From positions 1 through 14,565 of the forward strand of contig CAKSVM010000077.1 of NCBI GenBank assembly GCA_934503195.1: DNA of 14,565 nucleotides, in the 5' to 3' direction. The DNA is from an uncultured Eubacteriales bacterium (lineage in GTDB: Bacteria > Bacillota > Clostridia > Oscillospirales > CAG-272). The position numbers and the translations under genes are program-made. The notes beneath the pieces were generated by a model that saw only the letters and a list, made by a program, of their open reading frames with translations, was not told the origin of the DNA and made no database searches. This document shows positions 7,291 through 14,565 of the stretch, piece by piece (the stretch's first letter is position 1; each line of letters starts with the position of its first letter).

Positions 7291-9006
7291 TCACGCCTCG
7301 CGGAACTGCTCGCGGTAAAGCTCGGCGTAGACTCCGTCCTCGGAAAGCAATTCATCGTGAGTTCCCTCCTCGATGATCTTCCCCTCCGAAATGACCGCGA
7401 TCTCGGACGCGTGCTTGATCGTCGAGAGACGGTGCGCGACGACGATCGTCGTCCGCCCCTTGCAAAGCTCGTCAAGCGACTTCTGAATCAGAATCTCGGT
7501 CGTGTTGTCAAGCGCGCTCGTCGCCTCGTCGAGGATCAGGATCGCCGGATCCTTGAGGAATACCCGCGCGATCGAAAGCCGCTGCTTCTGACCGCCCGAG
7601 AGCTTGATTCCGCGCTCGCCGATCTTGGTTTCGTAGCCCTCGGGGAGCGACATGATGTAGTCGTGAATATTCGCGCGCTTGGCCGCCAGAACGACCTCGT
7701 CGTCGGTCGCGTCAAGACGTCCGTAGAGTATGTTCTCGCGCACGCTCGCGTTGAAGAGATAGATATCCTGCTGAACGATTCCGATGTTCTTTCTGAGCGA
7801 ATCGCGCGTGAGTCCGTTGATATCCTTCCCGTCAACGAGGATTTCGCCCGACGTCACGTCGTAGAAATGCGGAATCAGATGACAGATCGTCGTTTTTCCG
7901 CCGCCCGACGGTCCGACGAGCGCGAAGGTCTGCCCCTTCTTCACCTTCAGGTCGATGTGGTCGAGAACTTCCTTCGAGCCGCTGTACGAGAACGAAACGT
8001 CGCGGAACTCAATCTCGCCCTCAACCTTTCCGATATCGACCGCGCCCGGCGCGTCGTGTTCGGGCTCGGCGTCGAGGATTTCGACAAATCTCTCAAATCC
8101 CGTTACGCCGTTCTGATACTGTTCCATGAAGTTTATGAAGGTCATGACCGGGGTCACGAAAAGTCCGACCGAGACAATGAACGCCGAGTAGTCGCCAAGC
8201 TCGATCTTACCGCCGTAGAGGAAAAGACCGCCCGCGATCAGCACGACGACATTGAAAACGTCGGTGACAAAAGAAGTTCCCGCGCTGAACTGACCCATCG
8301 TCTTGTAGGCCTCGCGGCGCGCCTCGACGAACTGATTGTTTCCGACCTCAAACTTTTCGCGTTCGCGTTCGGCGTTCGTGAAGGCTTTTGTCACGCGGAT
8401 TCCGGCGATGCTCGACTCCAGCGCGGCGTTGATCACCGCGACCGACTCGCGCGACTTCTTGAAGGCCGCGTGCATACGGTTCGAGAGCGAAAGCGCGATG
8501 ACAAGCAGAAACGGCACGCAGGCGAAGATAATCAGCGTCAGCCAGATATTTATGCTCGCCAGATACACAAACGAAACGACAATCGACACGAGCGAAATAA
8601 TCACGTTTTCGGGTCCGTGGTGCGCAAGCTCCGAGATATCCATCAGATCGTTCGTCATTCTCGACATGATCTTTCCGGTCTCGTGGTCGTCGTAGTAGCC
8701 GTACGGAAGCTTTTCGAGGTGGCAGAACATATCCGAGCGCATCTGCGCCTGCATCTTAACGCCCATCACGTGTCCGTAGTACTGGACGAAATATTTAAGC
8801 AGCATCCTTATAACATAAACCCCGAGCAGTCCGACGCCGAAGATGACGATCATCCGGTACTGCCGGTTCGGGATAAGATCATTGAGCATCCGCCGCGTGA
8901 TCATCGGGTAAACGATTCCGATCAGCGAGATGAGCAGCGACGCCATCATGTCGGCGGCAAAAAGAAGCCTGTGCGGTTTATAATATGAAAGAAATCTTTT
9001 TAACAT
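7291..9006 (-). CDS. ABC half-transporter, fused membrane and ATPase domains (exporter type)
   Basis: This 571-residue protein has an N-terminal six-helix exporter membrane domain (about 1-310) and a C-terminal ATPase. ATPase motifs are Walker A GPSGGGKT (365-372), Q-loop Gln412/413, signature LSGGQ (469-473), Walker B ILILDE (489-494) and the H-loop histidine His525. All catalytic residues are present. Such proteins (MsbA, LmrA, BmrA type) work as dimers exporting lipids, drugs or peptides. With no partner gene nearby it is probably a homodimer. The substrate cannot be told from the sequence. The ribosome binding site GAGG is six bases before the ATG, and the gene has its own promoter at 9043-9071. 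Confidence 0.93.
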   Translation of the reverse strand: MLKRFLSYYKPHRLLFAADMMASLLISLIGIVYPMITRRMLNDLIPNRQYRMIVIFGVGLLGVYVIRMLLKYFVQYYGHVMGVKMQAQMRSDMFCHLEKLPYGYYDDHETGKIMSRMTNDLMDISELAHHGPENVIISLVSIVVSFVYLASINIWLTLIIFACVPFLLVIALSLSNRMHAAFKKSRESVAVINAALESSIAGIRVTKAFTNAEREREKFEVGNNQFVEARREAYKTMGQFSAGTSFVTDVFNVVVLIAGGLFLYGGKIELGDYSAFIVSVGLFVTPVMTFINFMEQYQNGVTGFERFVEILDAEPEHDAPGAVDIGKVEGEIEFRDVSFSYSGSKEVLDHIDLKVKKGQTFALVGPSGGGKTTICHLIPHFYDVTSGEILVDGKDINGLTRDSLRKNIGIVQQDIYLFNASVRENILYGRLDATDDEVVLAAKRANIHDYIMSLPEGYETKIGERGIKLSGGQKQRLSIARVFLKDPAILILDEATSALDNTTEILIQKSLDELCKGRTTIVVAHRLSTIKHASEIAVISEGKIIEEGTHDELLSEDGVYAELYREQFREA

Positions 9007-9042
9007 GATAATCCTCTGAGCAAAAAAAAACTAAACATATAT

Positions 9043-9071
9043 ATTATAGCCTAAAACCGACGATATGTCAA
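9043..9071 (-). promoter_or_regulatory. Promoter of the ABC transporter gene
   Basis: Perfect TTGACA (9066-9071) and perfect TATAAT (9043-9048) are separated by 17 bases. The leader is about 30 bases and contains a run of nine T (9022-9030 on the operon strand) just before the ribosome binding site. Confidence 0.9.
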
Positions 9072-9081
9072 GCAAATTATC

Positions 9082-9108
9082 GGAAAATTTTATTTTGTTG
9101 GAAAATTT
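9082..9108. repeat. Short direct repeat between divergent promoters
   Basis: GGAAAATTT occurs at 9082-9090 and again at 9100-9108, an 18-bp pitch, in AT-rich DNA between the two back-to-back promoters. It could be a pair of regulator sites or simply AT-rich upstream DNA. Confidence 0.35.
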
Positions 9109-9118
9109 CACAGAGAGG

Positions 9119-9147
9119 TTGACAAATTCGCAAAAGTAATGTATAAT
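9119..9147 (+). promoter_or_regulatory. Promoter of the O-acylation cassette
   Basis: Perfect TTGACA (9119-9124) and TATAAT (9142-9147) are separated by exactly 17 bases. The expected transcript start near 9154 leaves about 24 bases before the lipoprotein ATG at 9178 and rules out the earlier in-frame ATG at 9139, which lies upstream of the transcript start. Confidence 0.9.
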
Positions 9148-9177
9148 ATGGTAAATATCTTTCACAGGAGCTGTAAA

Positions 9178-11274
9178 ATGAATACGAAATTCACATACCC
9201 GTTTCTTGTCGGCGCGTTGTTTCTCGGACTGACGCTCGCCGGCTGCGCGGATGACGGATTCGACCTCACCGTCCGCGCCATCGGAATGAACGGCTGCGAG
9301 ATAACCGAATCGCCCGGAAAGGCCGCGTACGGCGGCGATTTCTCGGCGAAAATCAGCGTCCCGTCCGGAAAAGGAATCGTTCAGGTGCTTGAAAACGGTA
9401 CCGAGATCACCGACTACACCCTCTCGGGCGACACAATCACGATACATAACGTCACCTCGCCGACGACGCTGAATATAGTCGCCGGGAATCCGGCCGACTA
9501 CTGCATACTCACGACCGACTTAAATTCAAAGCTCGGCGGAAGCGTCTCTTCGTCGTCCGACTGGAAGGTCACGAAGGGCAGCGTCGTCACCCTGACCGCG
9601 AAGACAAATAAGGGCGGAATCTTCCTCGGCTGGACGGTCAAGGCACCATTAAGCCGCGGAGCCGAAATCGTCTCGACATCCGAGCAGATCAAGGTCGTCG
9701 CGAAGGAAAACGCGATCTACTACGCCAACTTCGACGACTCAAACGTCCCGATCCCGGTCACGTCCGAGCTCCATAAGCCCGCCGACATGAAGTTCACAAA
9801 GTCGGTAAAGATCACCTATCACACAAACGGCGGCGAAAAGGTCAAAAATTCGGACAAATATACTCAAGTCTACGGAACCGATTACTTCACGATGGTAAAT
9901 ACTCTCCCCGACAACGGACTTTTCGTCCGCGAGGGATATGTTCTCCTCGGCTACTCGTCCGATAAGGACGGAAAATCCGGCATAATCCCGCCCGGTCACA
10001 AGGTGAAGCTACAAGACGGCGACGAACTCTTCTGCGTCTGGAAAGCGGCCGAGCCGACCAAAAACTTCAGCTTCACCGACCTTGGCGGCAAGGTGCGCCT
10101 CGACAAATATCTCGGAAAATCGACAAACCTTTACATCCCGCGCACAATCAACGGCCGCAAGGTCGTCGAGATCGCGGCCGACTGCTTCTCCGGAATGAAT
10201 TTCGACGAGGTCATAATCCCGTCGACCGTCACAAAGCTCGGAAAGAATTCGTTTAACGGCTCAAAGATCGGAAAACTCACGATCCACGACGAAATCACCT
10301 CGATCGCCGCGTCGGGACTCGACACAAAGAATATCGGGACTCTGACGATCTCGGCCGCGTCCTATCCGCGCTACTCGGCCGGAGGAAACAATTTCGCGAG
10401 AAAATACGAACGCCTCGTCGACTGTGACACAAGGCGGATAGTCTTCGTCGCCGGCTCGTCAAAGTTCTACGGACTCGACACCGACTACGCCGAATCGCTT
10501 CTCGACGCGAAAAACCTCCTCGGCGAGGACTACCGGATCGTCAACTTCGGAACCCACGCCGGAATGAACATCTTCGTCTTCTTCGAGTTCATCGCGAATG
10601 AGGTGAAAAACGGCGACATCATCGTATACTCGCCCGAGCAGTACGCGATCAACACAACCGGAACGAGCGGAAACCCCGAGCTGAACGCGCTGACCTTTCA
10701 GGGGTTTGAGTCCTGCTACAACATAATCACGCCGCTCGACCTCTCGAAATACACAATGTTCTTCGAGTCCTTCGAGGGCTACACGACCCAGCGTCAGAAT
10801 ATGCCCGAGCAGAACTATGAAAAGCACACGAAAACAACCGACGTCTACGGCGACTGCGCACTCGACCGGAGAAACCTGAACTCGCCGAATTTCCACTATA
10901 AGGCGAACGGAACCTTCCGCTTCTGCGACAATTTCTTTAATCCCGACTTCCTGCCGAACATGAACCGCGTCATCGACGAGGCGAAGTCAAACGGCGCGGT
11001 AGTCTATTTCAGCCACCCGCCGTACAATAAAAACGCCTGCGACCCGAACTGCCTCAACGACGAAAGCTACGACGCCTACCACGCCTGCATAAAGCGCGAC
11101 GTCGACGCGAAGCTGATCTCTGACGTCCGGAACTACATCTACGGCGGCGAATATTTCTCAAACACCGACTACCATCTGAACGAACCCGGCTCAAAGCTCC
11201 ACACCGAGCAGGTGATAAAGGATCTCAGGGAAGCCCTGACCGAGGACGGCCTCGCGGAGGAAAACAATGGATAA
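9178..11274 (+). CDS. Surface lipoprotein: InlB-like repeats, leucine-rich repeats, SGNH-type domain
   Basis: This 698-residue exported lipoprotein has a signal peptide with lipobox LAGC (Cys23). In order it shows a beta-rich region (25-104), a divergent InlB-type repeat (about 105-186), a Listeria-Bacteroides-type repeat (about 210-288, with ITYHTNGGE and LLGY), BspA-type leucine-rich repeats (about 305-392), and a C-terminal SGNH/DltD-like domain (about 415-690). In that domain VAGSSKFYG (Ser427/428) resembles block I, VNFG and GDIIVYSPE follow, and NTDYHLN (Asp664, His666) resembles the last block. The ATG at 9178 has AGGAG seven bases upstream. It probably acts on an extracellular glycan or binds it; the activity is inferred. 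The gene overlaps the next by eight bases. Confidence 0.85.
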   Translation: MNTKFTYPFLVGALFLGLTLAGCADDGFDLTVRAIGMNGCEITESPGKAAYGGDFSAKISVPSGKGIVQVLENGTEITDYTLSGDTITIHNVTSPTTLNIVAGNPADYCILTTDLNSKLGGSVSSSSDWKVTKGSVVTLTAKTNKGGIFLGWTVKAPLSRGAEIVSTSEQIKVVAKENAIYYANFDDSNVPIPVTSELHKPADMKFTKSVKITYHTNGGEKVKNSDKYTQVYGTDYFTMVNTLPDNGLFVREGYVLLGYSSDKDGKSGIIPPGHKVKLQDGDELFCVWKAAEPTKNFSFTDLGGKVRLDKYLGKSTNLYIPRTINGRKVVEIAADCFSGMNFDEVIIPSTVTKLGKNSFNGSKIGKLTIHDEITSIAASGLDTKNIGTLTISAASYPRYSAGGNNFARKYERLVDCDTRRIVFVAGSSKFYGLDTDYAESLLDAKNLLGEDYRIVNFGTHAGMNIFVFFEFIANEVKNGDIIVYSPEQYAINTTGTSGNPELNALTFQGFESCYNIITPLDLSKYTMFFESFEGYTTQRQNMPEQNYEKHTKTTDVYGDCALDRRNLNSPNFHYKANGTFRFCDNFFNPDFLPNMNRVIDEAKSNGAVVYFSHPPYNKNACDPNCLNDESYDAYHACIKRDVDAKLISDVRNYIYGGEYFSNTDYHLNEPGSKLHTEQVIKDLREALTEDGLAEENNG

Positions 11275-11530
11275 CATCTTCATAAAAGAGCCGATAATCG
11301 GAATTCTCGCGCTTTTTATCATGGCTCTTCACATTTTCACGCGGATCGCGGCAAAAAAATCCGAAAAAGCCGCGAAAGTCCTGACCGTGGCGAATATAAT
11401 CGCCCACATCGTAATCTTCACGCTGATCTTCACCCTTGGCGGCGACTATAAGGACGCACTCCCCCTCGCGCTGATCTCGGGCGTCTTCGCGCTTTCAGCC
11501 TGCCCCGCGCCGAACGGAGGTAACAGATGA
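11267..11530 (+). CDS. Small three-helix membrane protein of the MBOAT cassette
   Basis: This 87-residue protein has three predicted membrane helices (about 9-28, 38-58, 63-78) and a basic stretch between the first two (RIAAKKSEKAAK). I do not recognise the family. It is clearly a real gene: it overlaps the lipoprotein end by eight bases and the MBOAT start by four (ATGA), and it has its own ribosome binding site GGAGG six bases before the ATG. A small membrane protein locked next to an MBOAT recalls DltX in D-alanylation operons, but no sequence similarity is claimed. It may be a structural partner of the acyltransferase. Confidence 0.85.
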   Translation: MDNIFIKEPIIGILALFIMALHIFTRIAAKKSEKAAKVLTVANIIAHIVIFTLIFTLGGDYKDALPLALISGVFALSACPAPNGGNR

Positions 11531-12951
11531 ACTTCAATTCATTAGAATTCATAATCTTCTATCCGATCGTCGTTCTCTTAAACTTCCTCGTGCCGACGAA
11601 ATACCGCTGGATTCCGCTTCTCATCGCGAGTTCCTACTTCTACATAAGTCAGAGCGCGGAGCTTTTCTGGCTCATCGTGCTGACAACGACGATCTCGTAT
11701 TTCTCGGGAATCTTAATCGAAAAAAAGCCGGAGAAAAAGAATCTCTGGCTCGCGGTCTCGGTCATAGCGTCGCTTTCGGTGCTGATTTTCTTCAAATATT
11801 ATAATTTCCTCGCCGGGACGATCGGCGCGTTCACGCACACCGACCTGACGCTGAAGCTGATGCTCCCGGTCGGAATCTCGTTCTACACCTTCCAGACGCT
11901 CTCCTACTCAATCGACGTCTGGCGCGGGAATATCGAAGCCGAGCGGCATTTCGGATACTATTCGCTCTTCGTCTGCTTCTTCCCGCAGCTTGTCGCGGGA
12001 CCGATCGAGCGTCCCGAAAACCTCCTGCCGCAGTTAAAAGCCGAGCATAAATTCAGCGCGGACGACTTCGAGGCCGGACTCAAACGGATGCTAGCGGGCT
12101 ATTTCAAGAAAATCGTCGTCGCGGATCTCGTCGCGAAATACGTCGACAGCGTCTTCAACTCGCCCGAAACCGCGTCGGGCGCGGGAGTAATGCTCGCGTC
12201 GATGCTCTTCGCGGTGCAGATCTACTGCGACTTCTCGGGCTATACCGACATCGCGATCGGCTGCGCGCGGATCATGGGCTACCGGCTGATGCAGAACTTC
12301 GACCGCCCGTACTCGGCGGGAAATATCAAGGATTTCTGGTCGAGATGGCATATAAGCCTGACGAGCTGGTTCAAGGATTACCTCTACATCCCGCTCGGCG
12401 GCAACCGCAAGGGCAAAGCGCGGATGATCGCGAATCTCTTCATCGTCTTTCTCGTGAGCGGACTCTGGCACGGCGCGGACTGGACGTTCGTCCTCTGGGG
12501 CGCGCTCCACGGAGTCTACCGCGTCGTCGGGATGCTGACCTATAAAAAGCGCGAGGAAATCTGGCATAAGCTCGGAGTCGACACGAAATCAAAGCCGATG
12601 AAGATCTTCCGCAACGTCGTGACCTTCCTTCTCGTAAGCTTCGCGTGGATCTTCTTCCGCGCGAATAACACGTCCGACCTCCTGATTCTCCTTCGAAAGC
12701 TCTTCACGTCCTTCATTCCGAACGAAACGGTCATGGGACTGACTCTGACGGCCGTCGTGACAATCATCGCGTCGTTCATCCTGATGGAGCTCATCGACCG
12801 CCGTTACACGCTCCCCGAGAACCTGACGCCGAAAGACGGCGCGGCGATAAGCGTCGACTCGGTGATGTACCTTCTCTGGGCGATCATGTTCGCGTGGCTG
12901 ATCCTGAAGGCCTCAGGCGGATCGAGCGCGTTCATTTATTTCCAGTTCTGA
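11527..12951 (+). CDS. MBOAT-family membrane O-acyltransferase (AlgI/DltB/PatA type)
   Basis: This 474-residue multi-helix membrane protein has the signatures of the bacterial MBOAT group: FPQLVAGPIERP (152-163), QIYCDFSGYTDIA (231-243), WSRWHISLTSWFKDYLYIPLG (near 271-291), and GLWHGADW with the catalytic histidine His315. A second conserved histidine, His328, follows in GALHG. Family members take an acyl group from a cytoplasmic donor and pass it across the membrane to a cell-surface polymer, usually with an SGNH partner. Here two SGNH-type genes flank it. The start has GGAGGT five bases upstream. The acyl donor is unknown; acetyl is the usual group for AlgI-like members. Confidence 0.93.
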   Translation: MNFNSLEFIIFYPIVVLLNFLVPTKYRWIPLLIASSYFYISQSAELFWLIVLTTTISYFSGILIEKKPEKKNLWLAVSVIASLSVLIFFKYYNFLAGTIGAFTHTDLTLKLMLPVGISFYTFQTLSYSIDVWRGNIEAERHFGYYSLFVCFFPQLVAGPIERPENLLPQLKAEHKFSADDFEAGLKRMLAGYFKKIVVADLVAKYVDSVFNSPETASGAGVMLASMLFAVQIYCDFSGYTDIAIGCARIMGYRLMQNFDRPYSAGNIKDFWSRWHISLTSWFKDYLYIPLGGNRKGKARMIANLFIVFLVSGLWHGADWTFVLWGALHGVYRVVGMLTYKKREEIWHKLGVDTKSKPMKIFRNVVTFLLVSFAWIFFRANNTSDLLILLRKLFTSFIPNETVMGLTLTAVVTIIASFILMELIDRRYTLPENLTPKDGAAISVDSVMYLLWAIMFAWLILKASGGSSAFIYFQF

Positions 12952-12967
12952 CGAAAGCGAAAAAAAC

Positions 12968-14395
12968 ATGAAAAAAACGATAATCTCAATCATCCTCTGC
13001 GCGGCCGCGCTGATAACGCCGCTCGCGCTGACGGCGGCCGTCGCGGAAGCGATCGGTCCGCAGGGCGAGGATTCCTTCTTCGCCGAGCTGAAATACAAAT
13101 ACGAGCGGCTGAAATCGACCGACTCGCCGAAGGTCGTCCTGATCGGCGGAAGCAACCTCGCGTTCGGAATCAACTCAAAGCTGCTTGAGGAGTATCTCGG
13201 AATGCCGGTCGTCAATTTCGGTCTCTACGCCGCGCTCGGAACCAAGCCGATGCTCGACCTCGCGAAGGGCGAAATAAAAAAGGGCGACATCGTCGTAATC
13301 TGCCCCGAACTTGACAGCCAGACCTACTCGCTTTATTACGGCGGCCGCTATATGCTGACCGCGATCGACGGAACCGATCTGCTCACCCATGTCGGAATCT
13401 CAAACTTCCCGACCCTCCTCGCGTCGCTCCCCGAGTTCGCGTCGTCAAAGGTCTATAATCTCCGGAATAACATCGAGCCGAAATCCGAGGGAATCTATTC
13501 TCTCTCGTCATTTGACGAATACGGCGACATCAGGGTCGAGCGCGAATACAACACCCGCCCCGACTACGGCGCGTCAAGCCCGATAAATCTCTCGGAATCG
13601 CTTGTGACCGAGGAATTCACCGATTACCTCAACGACTACGCGAAAAGTCTCGAACGCCGCGGCGCGAAGGTCTGGTTCAGCTTCCCGCCGATGAACGAGG
13701 CCGCGATAAGCGTGTCGGACGAGGAAAAAGCCGGATTCTACAAAAAGCTCGGCGAGTCGCTCGACTTTCCGGTAATCAGCGGCCTTGACGATTACATTCT
13801 CGACCGCGAATTCTTCTACGACACGAATTTCCACCTCACGACCAAAGGCGCGACTCAGCGGACGCTGACTCTGGCCGGCGACATCATGCGCGAGGCCGGG
13901 ATGACCGATAAGCTCGAAAGCTTCGACTGGTCGCTGAGGCTCACGCCGCCAAGGCGTCCCGACGACTATTTCGCCGGAAGCAAATCCGAAAACGACGCCG
14001 AAAATTCGCTCGACTTCGTCTTTGAAAAGACCGACGGCGGACTCGTGGTCACCGGACTCTCAGAAGCCGGAAAGACGCGTGAGACGCTGACCCTTCCCGG
14101 CGTCGCGAATGATCTCCCGGTCGTCGCGATCGGAAAGAACGCCTTTTCGGGCGGCGCGGCGAAGACTCTCGTCATCCCCGAAAGCTCGCCGCTCGGACTC
14201 ATCGAGAGCGACGCCTTCGCCGGAAGCGCGCTCGAACGGATCGAGGCGCGTATCTCAGCCGAAAATCTCTCGGCGAGCGAGGAATCCTTCCGCGGCTCGA
14301 ACTGTTATTTCTACCTGAAGCCCGACCTCTACGCCGAGTACGCGGTCGATTACATCTGGAGCGGACTCATGAAGTTCGTGAAACTCGACGCCTGA
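12968..14395 (+). CDS. Exported SGNH-type protein with C-terminal leucine-rich repeats
   Basis: This 475-residue protein has an N-terminal signal or anchor (about 1-27; the VAEA stretch could be a cleavage site, and there is no lipobox). An SGNH/DltD-like domain follows at about 54-312: LIGGSNLAFG (Ser62, Asn63), VNFG (82-85), GDIVVICPE (106-114), SFPP (238-241) and FYDTNFHLTTKG (Asp285, His289). BspA-type leucine-rich repeats fill about 355-450 (IGKNAFSGG, LVIPES, IESDAFAGS), ending with the typical tail segment. It is probably the transferase or esterase partner of the MBOAT. It lies 16 bases after the MBOAT stop with no clear Shine-Dalgarno, so it is probably translated by coupling. The domain order is the reverse of the first cassette protein. 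Confidence 0.85.
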   Translation: MKKTIISIILCAAALITPLALTAAVAEAIGPQGEDSFFAELKYKYERLKSTDSPKVVLIGGSNLAFGINSKLLEEYLGMPVVNFGLYAALGTKPMLDLAKGEIKKGDIVVICPELDSQTYSLYYGGRYMLTAIDGTDLLTHVGISNFPTLLASLPEFASSKVYNLRNNIEPKSEGIYSLSSFDEYGDIRVEREYNTRPDYGASSPINLSESLVTEEFTDYLNDYAKSLERRGAKVWFSFPPMNEAAISVSDEEKAGFYKKLGESLDFPVISGLDDYILDREFFYDTNFHLTTKGATQRTLTLAGDIMREAGMTDKLESFDWSLRLTPPRRPDDYFAGSKSENDAENSLDFVFEKTDGGLVVTGLSEAGKTRETLTLPGVANDLPVVAIGKNAFSGGAAKTLVIPESSPLGLIESDAFAGSALERIEARISAENLSASEESFRGSNCYFYLKPDLYAEYAVDYIWSGLMKFVKLDA

Positions 14396-14410
14396 AGAAT
14401 CACCCCGGAT

Positions 14411-14422
14411 TTTCACGTGAAA
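14411..14422. repeat. Perfect 12-bp palindrome
   Basis: TTTCACGTGAAA lies between the end of the last cassette gene and the terminator. It could be an operator-like site or a small hairpin; its role is unknown. Confidence 0.4.
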
Positions 14423-14439
14423 TAAAAACTCACCAAAAC

Positions 14440-14490
14440 GGCCGGAACCGTGCGGCCTTATGCCGCGCGGTTCCGGCCTTCCTTTATTTT
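14440..14490 (+). terminator. Strong intrinsic terminator of the cassette
   Basis: A 17-pair GC-rich stem (14440-14456 with 14462-14478) has one G·U wobble on the plus strand and a CTTAT loop. It is followed by a T-rich stretch to 14490. A T-rich stretch also lies beyond the stem on the minus strand, so it may stop transcription from both sides. Confidence 0.9.
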
Positions 14491-14499
14491 CAAGTGCCG

Positions 14500-14565
14500 T
14501 TAGGACTGATGCGAACACTCGCGGCTCTGAATGAAGTCAGCGGCATTCCTCAGTTCGCGAGGCGG
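14500..14565 (-). CDS. Possible C-terminal end of a convergent gene (cut by window edge)
   Basis: On the minus strand one frame stays open from the window edge for 21 codons and ends at TAA (14500-14502), while the other two frames hit stops early. It sits just beyond a terminator that could work in both directions, as expected for the end of a convergent gene. The visible residues include LRNAADFIQS, with no recognisable family. It is too short to be sure. Confidence 0.3.
   Translation of the reverse strand, partial: PPRELRNAADFIQSRECSHQS

Noticed and set aside
7357..8988. Long plus-strand open frame opposite the ABC transporter
   Set aside because: It is antisense to a gene with all ABC motifs; its translation is dominated by Arg, Asp and Val and has no recognisable domain.
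9139..9177. Earlier in-frame ATG for the lipoprotein
   Set aside because: It lies on the promoter -10 region and would spoil the signal peptide; the ATG at 9178 has a good ribosome binding site and lipobox spacing.
12968..13050. Lipobox at Cys11 of the last cassette protein
   Set aside because: The residue before the cysteine is Leu, not Gly/Ala/Ser, so a lipoprotein signal is not supported.

Overview
The window looks like a piece of a Bacillota (Clostridia-type) chromosome. The evidence is the classic atpIBEFHAGDC gene order, AGGAGG-type ribosome binding sites, textbook TTGACA/TATAAT promoters, a lipoprotein signal, and surface proteins built from InlB-type repeats and BspA-type leucine-rich repeats, which are common in gut Clostridia. 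This assignment is an inference; there is no rRNA or other taxonomic marker here.

Positions 1-7171 (minus strand) hold an F-type ATP synthase operon read right to left: atpI, atpB (a), atpE (c), atpF (b), atpH (delta), atpA (alpha), atpG (gamma), atpD (beta) and the first 45 codons of atpC (epsilon), which runs off the left edge. A strong promoter (7206-7234) starts it. Two things stand out. The c subunit carries two ion-site carboxylates (Glu31 and Glu64) with Thr65 and Tyr69, which points to Na+ coupling. In addition, about 480 bp of non-coding, hairpin-rich DNA separates atpG from atpD, where only a few bases would be expected.

Positions 7291-9006 (minus) encode one ABC half-transporter (MsbA/LmrA type, six-helix membrane domain plus ATPase) with its own near-perfect promoter. 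No clear terminator separates it from the atp promoter.

Positions 9119-14490 (plus) form a self-contained four-gene cassette with a perfect promoter at its front and a strong terminator at its end: a secreted lipoprotein (InlB-like repeats, leucine-rich repeats, then an SGNH-type domain), a small three-helix membrane protein, an MBOAT O-acyltransferase, and a second exported SGNH-type protein with leucine-rich repeats at its C-terminus. The first three genes overlap by a few bases. By analogy with DltB/DltD and AlgI/AlgJ, the MBOAT would pass an acyl group across the membrane and the SGNH proteins would attach or remove it on an extracellular glycan. The two SGNH proteins carry the same pair of domains in opposite order, and this is the best candidate for an undescribed system in the window.

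The last 75 bases may hold the C-terminal end of a convergent gene. I see no tRNA, rRNA, CRISPR array, transposase or integrase.
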